Assembly: GCF_000813005.1 (NCBI RefSeq)
Contig: NZ_JSYP01000007.1
Span: forward strand, 124,001 to 188,000
DNA from: Flavobacterium sp. KMS
GTDB lineage: Bacteria > Bacteroidota > Bacteroidia > Flavobacteriales > Flavobacteriaceae
Reading direction: 5' to 3'
Length of the DNA: 64,000 nucleotides
Part shown: positions 41,508 through 50,960 of the stretch, in pieces
How the letters are laid out: each line of letters opens with the position of its first letter
Position numbering within the stretch: position 1 is the first letter of the stretch
Made by a program: the position numbers and the translations under genes
Notes under the pieces: generated by a model
Seen by the model: the letters and a program-made list of their open reading frames with translations, nothing else
Databases searched by the model: none
What the model was told of the DNA's origin: nothing

Positions 41508-42524
41508 ATGAAAAAATTATTAATTCTATTCGTAATTGCTTCGGCATTTTCATGTAAAAACACCCAAGGTGTTGTTGCAAAGGATAATTCGGATCCAACC
41601 AAATACATGAACACTATTACTGCCAAAGATTTAAAAAAGCATCTTTACATAGTAGCTTCTGATGAAATGGAAGGAAGAGAAACAGGATCAGAAGGACAAA
41701 AAAAAGCAGGAGTTTATTTAATTAATCAGTACAAAAAAGACAAAGTTTCTTTTCCTAAAGGGGCAGCCGATTACTACCAACCCGTTCCGGCTTCTTACCT
41801 TAATGCCAAAAGAAATCAAAACTTACCCGATTCAGAAAATATTTGGGCGTATATCGAGGGTTCAGAAAAGCCAGATGAAGTCTTAGTTATTTCTGCACAT
41901 TATGACCACGTAGGAGTAAAAGATGGCGAAGTATATAATGGTGCCGATGATGATGGCTCAGGAACAGTTGCTTTACTAGAAATGGCACAAGCTTTTGCAA
42001 AAGCAAAAAAAGAAGGACATGGACCTAAACGTTCTATACTTTTCTTACATGTAACTGGAGAAGAACATGGTTTACACGGTTCACGTTTTTACTCAGAAAA
42101 CCCATTGTTTCCGCTTGCAAATACAATCGCTGATATTAATATTGACATGATTGGACGTCGCGATGTAGAACATGCAAAATCAAACAATTATGTATATGTA
42201 ATTGGTGCCGACAGATTATCTAGCGATTTACATAATATTGTAGTAGCCCAAAACGAAAAGTACGCTAAACTCGATTTGGACTTCAAATTCAATGATCCAA
42301 AAGATCCAAATCATTTTTATGAGCGTTCTGATCATTATAATTTTGCTAAACATGGTATTCCATCTGTGTTTTTCTTTAATGGTGTTCACGAAGATTACCA
42401 CCAAAAAGGCGATGAGCCAGAAAAAATCGAATACGATGCTTTAACAAAAAGAACGCAACTTGCTTTTGTAATTGCCTGGGATTTAGCAAACAGAGAAAAC
42501 AGACCAGTAGTTGATAAAAAGTAA
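41508..42524 (+). CDS. M28-family metallopeptidase lipoprotein
   Basis: 338 aa. The lipoprotein signal is MKKLLILFVIASAFSC with Cys16. Residues ~50-70 carry the family DLKKHLYIVASDEMEGRETGS. The two-zinc site is seen in VISAHYDHVG, GADDDGSGTVALLEMA, LHVTGEEHGLHGSRFYSE, NIDMIGRRD and a late FYERSDHYNFAKHGIPSVFFF. It is an exported aminopeptidase-like enzyme. It is the last gene before a bidirectional terminator shared with rho. Confidence 0.94.
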   Translation: MKKLLILFVIASAFSCKNTQGVVAKDNSDPTKYMNTITAKDLKKHLYIVASDEMEGRETGSEGQKKAGVYLINQYKKDKVSFPKGAADYYQPVPASYLNAKRNQNLPDSENIWAYIEGSEKPDEVLVISAHYDHVGVKDGEVYNGADDDGSGTVALLEMAQAFAKAKKEGHGPKRSILFLHVTGEEHGLHGSRFYSENPLFPLANTIADINIDMIGRRDVEHAKSNNYVYVIGADRLSSDLHNIVVAQNEKYAKLDLDFKFNDPKDPNHFYERSDHYNFAKHGIPSVFFFNGVHEDYHQKGDEPEKIEYDALTKRTQLAFVIAWDLANRENRPVVDKK

Positions 42525-42626
42525 AATAAGGTTCAAAGAGACAAAGGTTCAGAGGTTCAGAGATTTTCCGTAGAGACGCACCTCAGTGCGTCTTTGATAG
42601 AGAGTTGCAAAAGTTCTGAGGTTCAT

Positions 42627-42664
42627 AAAAAAAGGGATGAGTTTAAAACTCATCCCTTTTTTTA
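42627..42664. terminator. Bidirectional terminator between M28 peptidase and rho
   Basis: GGGATGAGTTT and AAACTCATCCC pair exactly, with an A-run before and a T-run after, so it serves both strands. GACGCAC-type and AAGGTTC-type repeats flank it (the palindrome copy at 42570-42593). Confidence 0.92.
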
Positions 42665-42727
42665 TATTTATAGATTCCAAAGAAAAACCTCAGAACCTTT
42701 GTAACTTAGAGCCTTTGAACCTCTCCT

Positions 42728-44569
42728 CTAGTCATTCATAGAGATTAAAAACTCTTCGTTGTTTTTGGTTTTCTTGAAACGATCGTTGATAAAGTCCATT
42801 GCTTCAACAGGATTCATGTCAGAAAGGTATTTTCTCATGATCCACATTCTTTGTAATGTTTTCTCATCTAGTAACATATCATCACGACGCGTACTTGAAG
42901 AAGTCAAATCGATTGCAGGGAAAATACGTTTGTTAGCAATCTTACGATCCAATTGTAACTCCATATTACCTGTACCTTTAAATTCTTCAAAGATAACCTC
43001 GTCCATTTTTGATCCGGTTTCCGTTAATGCTGTAGCAATAATACTTAATGAACCTCCATTTTCTACATTACGAGCAGCTCCAAAGAATCTTTTTGGTTTT
43101 TGTAATGCATTCGCATCAACACCTCCACTTAATACTTTACCTGAAGCTGGTTGTACCGTATTGTAAGCTCTAGCCAAACGTGTAATCGAGTCTAACAAGA
43201 TTACTACATCATGACCACATTCTACCAAACGTTTTGCTTTTTCTAATACTATATTAGCAATTTTAACGTGCTCTTGTGGTTCTCTGTCAAAAGTAGAAGC
43301 AATTACTTCTCCACGCACACTACGTTGCATATCGGTAACCTCCTCAGGACGCTCATCTATAAGAAGAACGATTAAATATACCTCTGGATGATTTGCAGCA
43401 ATAGCATTTGCAATATCTTTAAGCAACATTGTTTTACCCGTTTTAGGCTGTGCTACAATCATACCACGTTGCCCTTTTCCTATTGGAGAGAACAAATCGA
43501 TTATACGAGTTGAAATTGTACTTTGCTTTTCGGCTAATTTAAATTTTTCAGAAGGAAAAACTGGAGTTAAATGTTCGAATGAAACACGATCGCGAACTAC
43601 TTGAGGATCATGTCCGTTTATTTTTAAAACTCGAACTAATGGGAAAAACTTTTCTCCTTCTTTAGGAGGACGCACTACTCCTTTTACTGTATCACCTGTT
43701 TTAAGACCAAACAATCTGATTTGTGAAGTTGATAAATAAATATCATCTGGTGAGGCTAAATAATTATAATCTGAAGAACGTAAGAATCCGTAACCATCCG
43801 GCATCATTTCCAGAACACCTTCACTTTCGATAATTCCGTCAAACTCAAAATCAGAGTCTCTGAAATTATTCTTTTTATTCTTAAAGTTTGGATTTTGATT
43901 ACCATTATTCCCGTTTTGATTTGGATTTTGATTCGGGTTCTGGTTTGGATTTTGATTTGGATTCTGCTTATTCTGGTTCGGATTTGTCTTTTTTACCTGA
44001 ACTGGTGCTTCAGTTTTTTCCGATGTCGCATTTGTTGGAGTCTCATTTTCAGTTTCAGCTGAATTTTCATTTGAAATTTCTGCTTCTGGCGCAACCTCTT
44101 TAGCTGCTTCTTTTTCCTTTTGTAAAGCGACCTTTTTTTCGTAGGCCGATTTATTGAATTTTATAATTTTTGATCCTTTTTTCTCAGGAACAATCTTTTC
44201 TGATGTTTGAACAGGTTCAACTGTTTCTATAGATTCTGCTTCTGGAGCAATTGGTGCTACTGGAGTATCAAGAATTTCAGTTGGTTTACTTTCTTTTTCT
44301 TCTTCAAAAACTAAATTCTTTTGAACTGTATTCTTTTGTATAGCTGCTTTTTTAACTGGAACAATTCGAGCTCTTTTAGGCTTATCATCTTCAACAACTT
44401 CATTTTCTTTTTGAACAACTGGCGGTTGCACAGTCGTTTCTTGATGTGCTAAAATCTGACTTATTAATGTGTCCTTTTTTACACCGTTAAATTTTATTGT
44501 TTTAGCTAACTTAGCTATTTCTTGAAGCTCAGAAAGCTTCATTTCTTTTAATGCAGAAATATCAAACAT
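42728..44569 (-). CDS. rho: Transcription termination factor Rho with Asn/Gln-rich insert
   Basis: 613 aa, about 190 longer than E. coli Rho. Residues 1-45 form the Rho N-terminal helical domain ([11 protein letters not shown]). Residues ~46-240 are disordered and charged and include NPNQ repeats at ~196-228. The RNA-binding cold-shock domain follows ([24 protein letters not shown], ~248-320). The ATPase has Walker A AQPKTGKT (373-380), [28 protein letters not shown] and [21 protein letters not shown]. Similar inserts are known in Bacteroidota Rho, and in Bacteroides such a region drives condensate formation. It is divergent from the DUF4293 gene. Confidence 0.97.
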   Translation of the reverse strand: MFDISALKEMKLSELQEIAKLAKTIKFNGVKKDTLISQILAHQETTVQPPVVQKENEVVEDDKPKRARIVPVKKAAIQKNTVQKNLVFEEEKESKPTEILDTPVAPIAPEAESIETVEPVQTSEKIVPEKKGSKIIKFNKSAYEKKVALQKEKEAAKEVAPEAEISNENSAETENETPTNATSEKTEAPVQVKKTNPNQNKQNPNQNPNQNPNQNPNQNGNNGNQNPNFKNKKNNFRDSDFEFDGIIESEGVLEMMPDGYGFLRSSDYNYLASPDDIYLSTSQIRLFGLKTGDTVKGVVRPPKEGEKFFPLVRVLKINGHDPQVVRDRVSFEHLTPVFPSEKFKLAEKQSTISTRIIDLFSPIGKGQRGMIVAQPKTGKTMLLKDIANAIAANHPEVYLIVLLIDERPEEVTDMQRSVRGEVIASTFDREPQEHVKIANIVLEKAKRLVECGHDVVILLDSITRLARAYNTVQPASGKVLSGGVDANALQKPKRFFGAARNVENGGSLSIIATALTETGSKMDEVIFEEFKGTGNMELQLDRKIANKRIFPAIDLTSSSTRRDDMLLDEKTLQRMWIMRKYLSDMNPVEAMDFINDRFKKTKNNEEFLISMND

Positions 44570-44755
44570 GAATGTTCTATGAATTTAATTAATTTTCGGA
44601 AATACTGTAAAAGAATAGGTAGTACTGTTTTTTTTTGAATCAACCGCAGTATGAAGTGCTTACGGTATTGTGATGCAATAATACGAATAAAATTTTATCA
44701 TACAATAGTATTTGTAAAAAAGAAAATATATTTTTGTAAAACAATAATCAAGAAA

Positions 44756-45166
44756 ATGATACAACGAATTCAAACTATATATTTACTTTTAACATTTGCG
44801 GTTACTATATTAATGACTTTCGTTCCGCTTTGGACAACAGCAGATGCTAAGCCTTATTATTTCATGCAAAATCAACTTTACGTTGTTTTACTAGGTTTAA
44901 GTGCTATGTTATCTATCGTAAGTATTATTTCATATAAAAAGAGACAAAACCAGTTTGTCATGGGCAGACTGAATATAATATTAAATTTAATTTTATTAGG
45001 ATTGTTTGTATATCATTCACTAAATGTATCTGGAGAAACACCTGCTGTTTCTGAGAAAGGTATTGGGATGTTTCTACCTATAGTTGCTATCGTATTATTA
45101 GTGTTAGCTAATAAAGCCATCAAAAAGGATGAAGATCTTGTAAAATCTGTGGATAGATTGAGGTAA
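44756..45166 (+). CDS. DUF4293 membrane protein
   Basis: 136 aa. The start is the ATG at 44756 (MIQRIQTIYLLL); the longer frame from 44651 would run through a promoter-like AT stretch (TATTTTTG at 44729-44736). Four membrane helices lie at ~5-25, 43-62, 75-92 and 105-122, in the typical DUF4293 layout with FVPLWT after the first. Function is unknown. It is a common neighbour of rho in this phylum and is divergent from it here. Confidence 0.85.
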   Translation: MIQRIQTIYLLLTFAVTILMTFVPLWTTADAKPYYFMQNQLYVVLLGLSAMLSIVSIISYKKRQNQFVMGRLNIILNLILLGLFVYHSLNVSGETPAVSEKGIGMFLPIVAIVLLVLANKAIKKDEDLVKSVDRLR

Positions 45167-45199
45167 ACCTATAAACTTAATTTATTTTGTGCGAAGAAG

Positions 45200-45229
45200 A
45201 CCCGAATTATATAATTCGGGTTTTTTTGT
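45200..45229 (+). terminator. Terminator after DUF4293 gene
   Basis: ACCCGAATTAT and ATAATTCGGGT form a perfect palindrome followed by seven T. Confidence 0.9.
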
Positions 45230-45332
45230 GGGAAATATCAAGATTTTTGCACTACTATGATTAAATTAAGCCCTATAAACACTTATAGTCCCTTATTTTT
45301 TCATAAATTTGAAACGAATAGTTATCATTTTT

Positions 45333-45995
45333 ATGAAAGACAAAATACGAGTACATCTAGCCGATGATCATCAGGTACTTATTGACGGGCTTACCAATTT
45401 ATTACATACCGTTTCTGACTTTGAGGTTGTAGGCTCTTCTTTGAACGGAATGAATATTTTTGATGATGTATCTACAAATAACACTAGTATCTTAGTTCTA
45501 GATATTAGTATGCCTCAAAAAGATGGTATCGAAGTCCTTAAAGAATTCTCAGAAAAAGGTTTTCCCTGCAAAGTAATAATTCTTTCTAGTTATGATGATT
45601 TAAAAATCATTAAAGAGGTAATGAATCTTGGAGCCAGTGGTTATCTAACCAAAAAATGTGCTGGCGAAAATATCATTGAGGCTATTGAAGCTGTTAATAA
45701 AGGTGAAGAATATTTTTGCGATTCGGTTAGAGAAAAAATATTTACCACTTTTACAAGAGGTAATCCTAAACTCAACGAACGTACGCGAGAAGAAAATTCT
45801 ATATTAAGCTCTCGTGAACTTGAGATTATCACATTGATTTCTCTTGAATATAGCGGAAAAGAAATTAGTGAATTGCTTTTCATCAGTACTAATACTGTTG
45901 AAACACATCGCAAGAATATCATGAAAAAATTAAAAACAAAAAACACTATTGGTCTCGTAAAATATGCGATTAAGAACAATTTGATTAAATCATAA
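45333..45995 (+). CDS. NarL/LuxR-type response regulator next to two kinases
   Basis: 220 aa. The ATG at 45333 (MKDKIRVHLADDHQVLIDGL) is preferred because the alternative TTG at 45309 overlaps a -7 box TAAATTTG (45304-45311). The receiver domain has DD at the N-terminus, the phospho-Asp in ILVLDISMPQKDGIEVL, and SSYDD and LTKKCAGENI. The C-terminal HTH is LSSRELEIITLISLEYSGKEISELLFISTNTVETHRKNIMKKL. The tandem histidine kinases that follow (46674 and 48542) are its probable partners. A terminator closes it. Confidence 0.92.
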   Translation: MKDKIRVHLADDHQVLIDGLTNLLHTVSDFEVVGSSLNGMNIFDDVSTNNTSILVLDISMPQKDGIEVLKEFSEKGFPCKVIILSSYDDLKIIKEVMNLGASGYLTKKCAGENIIEAIEAVNKGEEYFCDSVREKIFTTFTRGNPKLNERTREENSILSSRELEIITLISLEYSGKEISELLFISTNTVETHRKNIMKKLKTKNTIGLVKYAIKNNLIKS

Positions 45996-46000
45996 ACATA

Positions 46001-46034
46001 AAAAGTGCTTCAAAAACTGAAGCACTTTTTTTAT
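46001..46034 (+). terminator. Terminator after response regulator
   Basis: AAAAGTGCTTCA and TGAAGCACTTTT pair exactly around AAAAC, followed by a T-rich tail. Confidence 0.9.
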
Positions 46035-46089
46035 TTTTTACTAAATTAATTTACACCTTTTTATTTAAGTTAATTAGCAATAGATTTTA

Positions 46090-46251
46090 TTAACCTTCTC
46101 CCTTTCCTCCTTTATCAATATCTACCTTTTCTTCTATTGGCTCTTCTGGTTGATTTTCATCTTCAGGAGTTGGTTCACCTCCAGTATTAGTGTTTGGATC
46201 TTCTCCTGCTAAATTGTAATTTTCTTCTCCTTCTAAAAATTGTTTTGACAT
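46090..46251 (-). CDS. 53-aa acidic small protein
   Basis: Minus-strand frame MSKQFLEGEENYNLAGEDPN, continuing through acidic and Pro-rich repeats (GEPTPEDENQPEEPIEEK) to VDIDKGGKGEG and TAA. The clean start, Flavobacterium-like A-rich upstream region and biased codon use suggest a real gene. No domain or homologue is recognised. It lies alone between the regulator and the first kinase. Confidence 0.5.
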   Translation of the reverse strand: MSKQFLEGEENYNLAGEDPNTNTGGEPTPEDENQPEEPIEEKVDIDKGGKGEG

Positions 46252-46673
46252 TTGTTATTTTATTTAAATTAATTAATCCCAAATCATTTTAAGACACTTT
46301 GGGCTCTGTCTTTATTATTTAGTGAATTACACCTTTTTATCTATTTTTGTCAGAATTTAAGCTTCATATACCTAAAATAATCTTTAGGATCTTCTGGTCG
46401 TTTCCTGAATTATATAATACATATAAAACTCCGTAAATGATACATTTTTACACAAACAAGCTTTACAGCTATCTCAAATACCATCCACACATCTATTTAG
46501 TATTTAATTACTTACAAATTAAATTCGTAAATCTATTCATAAAAAGCCTTAATTAACCAGAAACATTACCTACACAATAATAACTTTTTTTTTTCAATCA
46601 TAAAGGGATTTAATTATTAAATTTGGAGCTAAAATGTTAGAAATTCTTATCTATAAAATAACAGTCGTATTAA
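46252..46673. promoter_or_regulatory. Upstream region of first kinase
   Basis: No gene is seen. TTAATTATTAAATTTG (46610-46625) contains a -7 box TAAATTTG at 46618-46625. The same 16 bases recur at 48482-48497 before the second kinase. The rest is AT-rich without other signals. Confidence 0.5.
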
Positions 46674-48368
46674 ATGCATAAAACTCGATTTTTCTTATTA
46701 CTCATTATATTACTAATATGTTTTAGCACCGACTCTTACTCTCAAAATAAACCACTTCCAAAAAATGAAATTGATAAATTAATAAAAGAAGCTGTTAGTA
46801 ACTGGAAAACTAACAATTATGAGAAATCATTGAAGCAATCAAGAATTGCCTTAAAACAAGCAATTGACATTAATGACAACTATCTTATCGCATACAGTTA
46901 CAACACAATAGGCTTAAATTTTGATGATTTAATCATGCTTGATAAAGCTTTAGTATTTTATCAAAAAGCACTATACTATGCTGATAAAACTAACGACAAT
47001 AAATTAAAAGCCAAAATCCATAACAATCTGGCAAACACCTATTTTTTCTATAAAAAAGAGTACCAAAAAGGGATTAATCACTATAAAAAATCACTTGAAT
47101 ACAGCCAGAATTCACCCGAAAATTCAAGAATATATCTTAAAAAACTTAATATTACCTGGGCCTATTTTGAGATTAAGAATTATGATAAAGGTTTAGATTA
47201 TTTAAATTATATAAATGAATTTAAACAATATGGAGATGAGTCAACTGAGGTTGCTCTTAATATGCTAAATGCAATATATTATGATCATAAAAACGATACG
47301 ATAAAAGCAAATGCATTTTTCACGAAAGCAATTGCGCTAGGAAATAAAAGTAACGAAAAATTTGATTTAGCAAAAACACATGAAAAATATGCTGATTTTT
47401 TATTCAGAAATCATGACTACAAAAAAGCATATCAAAACATAATTAGACTCAACACCCTCAACAAAGAACTTACTGAGTCTATAGAATTAAAAAAGACAAA
47501 ACTGGTAGGTGTTAATCTTGAATTAGATGAATACAAAAGAGAAGTTGATAAAATTGAATCTCAATATAAAACCAAACAACAATCTTTATTAAAGGAACAA
47601 TCCCGCAACAAAAAAATTGTTAGCATTATGTTTTCCTTATTTATTGTTACTATCATCTTATTTTATTTTTTCTATCAAAATACCAAACTTAAACAGAAAA
47701 ACAGACTTAAAGATGTACAAAGTAAAATACAACAAAACATCATTAATGCCAGTATTGACGGTCAGGAAAGCGAGCGCAAAAAAATAGCATTATTTTTACA
47801 TGACAACATTAGTGCCTTATTATCTACGGCAGGAATGCATCTGAATGTTTTTTCTACTCAAAACGAACCTGTCTCTGAAGAAATTCTTAAAACAAAATTT
47901 ATTCTCGAAGAAGCGCATGATAAAGTACGTGATTTATCTCATGAACTTTTACCTACATTATTAGTTCGCTTTGGTTTGTTTTATGCTCTTGAAGATTTAT
48001 GCGAAAAAAATTCGAACTCGACTCTTCTTTTTGAATACTCCTGTACAATTCCCCCGAAGACACGTTATCATGAAAAATTCGAAATGAGAATCTACTTTAT
48101 AATTTCAGAACTTTTAAATAATATCATAAAACACAGTGAGGCTACCATTGCCAGTGTTTCGTTAGTAGAGAATAATTCGAATCTTATCATTAATGTAAAT
48201 GATAACGGAAAAGGATATAATACCAATGAATTTAACATCGCTGAAGGCTTTGGTCTGAATCAAATTAGAGCAAGAATAAAAAATTTAAAAGGAGATATTG
48301 AAGTTATTTCTAAAATTGACATGGGAACCTCAATAAAGATAGATGTTCCGATAATGTCTGAATCGTAA
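46674..48368 (+). CDS. TPR sensor histidine kinase (NarX/HisKA_3 type), copy 1
   Basis: 564 aa. The signal peptide-like start is MHKTRFFLLLIILLICFSTDSYSQ. Residues ~30-270 form five to six TPR units (YEKSLKQSRIALKQAIDIN, NKLKAKIHNNLANTYFFYKKEYQKGINHYKKSL). A coiled coil, then one membrane helix (~320-338) lead to the HisKA_3 box ESERKKIALFLHDNISALLS with the phospho-His. The HATPase_c domain follows (ELLNNIIKHSEA, VNDNGKGYN, GFGLNQIRARIKNLKG). TPRs would sense a periplasmic signal. It probably acts on the regulator at 45333. Confidence 0.93.
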   Translation: MHKTRFFLLLIILLICFSTDSYSQNKPLPKNEIDKLIKEAVSNWKTNNYEKSLKQSRIALKQAIDINDNYLIAYSYNTIGLNFDDLIMLDKALVFYQKALYYADKTNDNKLKAKIHNNLANTYFFYKKEYQKGINHYKKSLEYSQNSPENSRIYLKKLNITWAYFEIKNYDKGLDYLNYINEFKQYGDESTEVALNMLNAIYYDHKNDTIKANAFFTKAIALGNKSNEKFDLAKTHEKYADFLFRNHDYKKAYQNIIRLNTLNKELTESIELKKTKLVGVNLELDEYKREVDKIESQYKTKQQSLLKEQSRNKKIVSIMFSLFIVTIILFYFFYQNTKLKQKNRLKDVQSKIQQNIINASIDGQESERKKIALFLHDNISALLSTAGMHLNVFSTQNEPVSEEILKTKFILEEAHDKVRDLSHELLPTLLVRFGLFYALEDLCEKNSNSTLLFEYSCTIPPKTRYHEKFEMRIYFIISELLNNIIKHSEATIASVSLVENNSNLIINVNDNGKGYNTNEFNIAEGFGLNQIRARIKNLKGDIEVISKIDMGTSIKIDVPIMSES

Positions 48369-48489
48369 TTTAATCCTAAAAACTGGTTTATATAAATCAT
48401 CAAATATTAAATTACTTACTATTGTATTCTAAATTAACATGTCACGTTTTGAGCATCAATTAAACATCAATAGCAATAAAATTAATTAT

Positions 48490-48497
48490 TAAATTTG
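48490..48497 (+). promoter_or_regulatory. -7 box before second kinase
   Basis: TAAATTTG lies within the 16 bases TTAATTATTAAATTTG, shared with the first kinase upstream region. The second copy therefore seems to have its own promoter, duplicated with the gene. Confidence 0.5.
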
Positions 48498-48541
48498 AAC
48501 CCTAATCTTTGAAATTACATATATAATAATCATTATATTAA

Positions 48542-50239
48542 ATGCACAAAAATCGAATTGTCTTATTACTCGTCATATTGCTAATTTGTTTAAGCAACAA
48601 ATTTTACCCTCAAAGCAAGCCTCTTTCTAAAAAAGAGACAGAAAAACTTTATGATGAAGCTGTAAAATTTATGCGTGAAGGACAATACGAAAAATCCCTA
48701 ACACTATCCCGTCTTACTTTAAACTATGCAATCGCTGCTAATGATCCAAATCTTATTGCAAAATCATACAATACAATTGCTGCCAATTTTGATGAATTAA
48801 CAGAACCTGACAAAGCCTTATTTTATTACAAAAAAGGATTAATATATGCCGAAAAAACCAACAATGGCGAACTTAAGAATTGGCTTTATAATAATTTAGG
48901 TAATATTTACTGCTTTAATAAAAAGGAATATGAAAAAGGAATTTCTTATTATAAAAAGTCTCTTTTTTACAGTACTAAAATAAAAGACTCGGTACAAGTA
49001 GTTTTTACAAAACTAAATATTACTTGGGCTTATTTTGACATTGGTGGTTATAAAGACGGTTACCCATACTTAAGTTACATTAATAAGTTCCACTCAAAAC
49101 ATGGTGACGCTTCTACTTTGGTAGTATTAAATATGCTTAACGGTATGTATTACAATCATGAAAACAATAACAAAAAAGCAGATTTATTTTTTAAAAAAGC
49201 AATAAAAATTGGTCGAGAAGGAAATGAAAAATCAGATTTATGTTTCACTTATCAAGAATATTCTAAGTTTTTATCAAAAATAGGAAAACCTAAAGAAGCC
49301 TATGACAATCTAGCTCTTTATACTACTTTAAACGAAGAACTAAATAATGAAGATAAATTACGAAAAGTAGATGTTGCTGGTCTTAATCTAGAAGTAGATC
49401 AATACAAAAGAGACATTGATAAAATAGAATCGCAGTACAAATCAAAACAACAATCTTTATTATTGGAGCAATCCCGTAACAAAAAAGTGGTTAGTATTAT
49501 GGTTTCTCTATTTGTTATTAGTATCATCTTGTTTTATTTTTTCTATCAGAATACCAAACTGAAACAAAATAACAGACTAAAAGATATTCAAAGCAAAATA
49601 CAACAAAACATAATCAATGCCAGTATCGACGGTCAGGAAAGTGAACGAAAGAAAATTGCTTTATTCTTACACGATAATATTAGTGCCTTATTATCTTCGG
49701 CAGGAATGCATTTAAATGTTTTTTCGACTCAAAACGAACCTGTTTCTGAAGAAATTCTTAAAACAAAATTCATTCTGCAAGAAGCTCATGATAAAGTACG
49801 TGATTTATCTCATGAACTTTTACCTACACTATTAGTTCGATTTGGCTTGTTTTATGCGCTGGAAGATTTATGCGAAAAGAATTCTAATTCGACGATACTT
49901 TTTGAGTATTCTTGTGCTATTCCATCAAAAACCCGATACAATGAAAAATTTGAAATGAGAATCTATTTCATCATTTCGGAACTTTTAAACAACATTATAA
50001 AACATAGTGAAGCTTCTCTTGCTAGTATTTCTTTAGTTGAAGAAAATGGCAACCTGATTGTCAATGTAAATGATAACGGCAAAGGATATAAAACAAATAA
50101 ATTTCATATCGACGAAGGCTTTGGTCTAAACCAAATTAGAGCCAGAATAAAGAATTTAAAAGGTGAAATAGCAGTTATATCTAAAATTGATATTGGTACC
50201 TCGATTAGAATAGAAGTTCCAATAGTAAACCTGGTATAA
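48542..50239 (+). CDS. TPR sensor histidine kinase, copy 2
   Basis: 565 aa, same layout as the gene at 46674: signal-like start, TPR region (YEKSLTLSRLTLNYAIAAND, LKNWLYNNLGNIYCFNKKEYEKGISYYKKSL), membrane helix, HisKA_3 box FLHDNISALLSSAGMH and HATPase_c. From the coiled coil onward the two proteins are almost identical; in about 115 residues around the H-box I count four substitutions. The TPR halves differ at about half of positions. This points to duplication with different inputs and one output. It converges on a phosphoesterase gene with no spacer. Confidence 0.93.
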   Translation: MHKNRIVLLLVILLICLSNKFYPQSKPLSKKETEKLYDEAVKFMREGQYEKSLTLSRLTLNYAIAANDPNLIAKSYNTIAANFDELTEPDKALFYYKKGLIYAEKTNNGELKNWLYNNLGNIYCFNKKEYEKGISYYKKSLFYSTKIKDSVQVVFTKLNITWAYFDIGGYKDGYPYLSYINKFHSKHGDASTLVVLNMLNGMYYNHENNNKKADLFFKKAIKIGREGNEKSDLCFTYQEYSKFLSKIGKPKEAYDNLALYTTLNEELNNEDKLRKVDVAGLNLEVDQYKRDIDKIESQYKSKQQSLLLEQSRNKKVVSIMVSLFVISIILFYFFYQNTKLKQNNRLKDIQSKIQQNIINASIDGQESERKKIALFLHDNISALLSSAGMHLNVFSTQNEPVSEEILKTKFILQEAHDKVRDLSHELLPTLLVRFGLFYALEDLCEKNSNSTILFEYSCAIPSKTRYNEKFEMRIYFIISELLNNIIKHSEASLASISLVEENGNLIVNVNDNGKGYKTNKFHIDEGFGLNQIRARIKNLKGEIAVISKIDIGTSIRIEVPIVNLV

Positions 50240-50240
50240 A

Positions 50241-50738
50241 TTAATTACGTTTCTCGATTTCTATAATTTCTAAATCTTTTATTTTATCTCCGTCTATCAC
50301 AAATCGCAACATCGTGCGTACTTGATGAAAACCACTTTTACCCGCAGCTCCAGGATTCATATGCAGCAAATTATTCTTTTTATCGAACATTACTTTTAAG
50401 ATATGTGAATGTCCGCAGATAAATAATTTAGGAGGATCAGAAGCCATTTCTGCTTTTATAGCAGGACTATACTTTCCGGGATAACCACCAATATGAGTAA
50501 TCCAAACCGAAACATCTTCGCACATAAAACGATTGTTTAAAGGAAATTCTAATCGTGCCTTGGCATCATCAATATTTCCATAAACACAACGTAATGGTTT
50601 TACTTTTTTTATAGCATCGGTAACCGATAAATCTCCAATATCTCCCGCATGCCACACTTCATCGGCTTGGGAAACGTATTTTAAAATTGTATCATCAATA
50701 TGGCTGTGCGTATCGGAAAGTAGGAGGATTTTTTTCAT
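50241..50738 (-). CDS. YfcE-type metallophosphoesterase
   Basis: 165 aa. The start MKKILLLSDTHSHIDD at 50738 is chosen because the longer frame would be encoded by an intergenic AAGGTTC/GGTACAAAGG array. Metal-binding motifs are SDTHSH, VWHAGDIGDLS, VYGNIDDA, ITHIGGYPGKY and FICGHSHILKV. The family cleaves phosphodiesters such as bis-p-nitrophenyl phosphate; the natural substrate is unclear. It converges with the second kinase. Confidence 0.93.
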   Translation of the reverse strand: MKKILLLSDTHSHIDDTILKYVSQADEVWHAGDIGDLSVTDAIKKVKPLRCVYGNIDDAKARLEFPLNNRFMCEDVSVWITHIGGYPGKYSPAIKAEMASDPPKLFICGHSHILKVMFDKKNNLLHMNPGAAGKSGFHQVRTMLRFVIDGDKIKDLEIIEIEKRN

Positions 50739-50960
50739 TAATAGGTACAAAGGTTCAAAATTGCAAAGGTACAAAGGTTTTTTTGTAGAGGCGCACCGCA
50801 GTGCGTCTTTCGTACGGTTTTCTTTTATTGTTGAACATAAAAAAATCCGATTCGCTTTCGCAAATCGGATTTAAAACTTTGTGTTAGTCGCACTGCGGTG
50901 CGTCTCTACGTTATACGATGTCTTTTACATTTCATCTCTAACGTTTTACATTTACAATAG
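50739..50960. repeat. Inverted GACGCAC repeats around an SPFH-gene terminator
   Basis: Copies of the palindrome unit lie at 50785-50808 and, inverted, at 50886-50909. Between them a hairpin AAATCCGATTCGC / GCAAATCGGATTT (50843-50873) has its T-run on the minus strand, so it ends the SPFH transcript. Confidence 0.8.

Noticed and set aside
44651..44755. N-terminal extension of the DUF4293 protein
   Set aside because: It runs through an AT-rich promoter stretch with a -7-like box; MIQRIQ at 44756 is the natural start.
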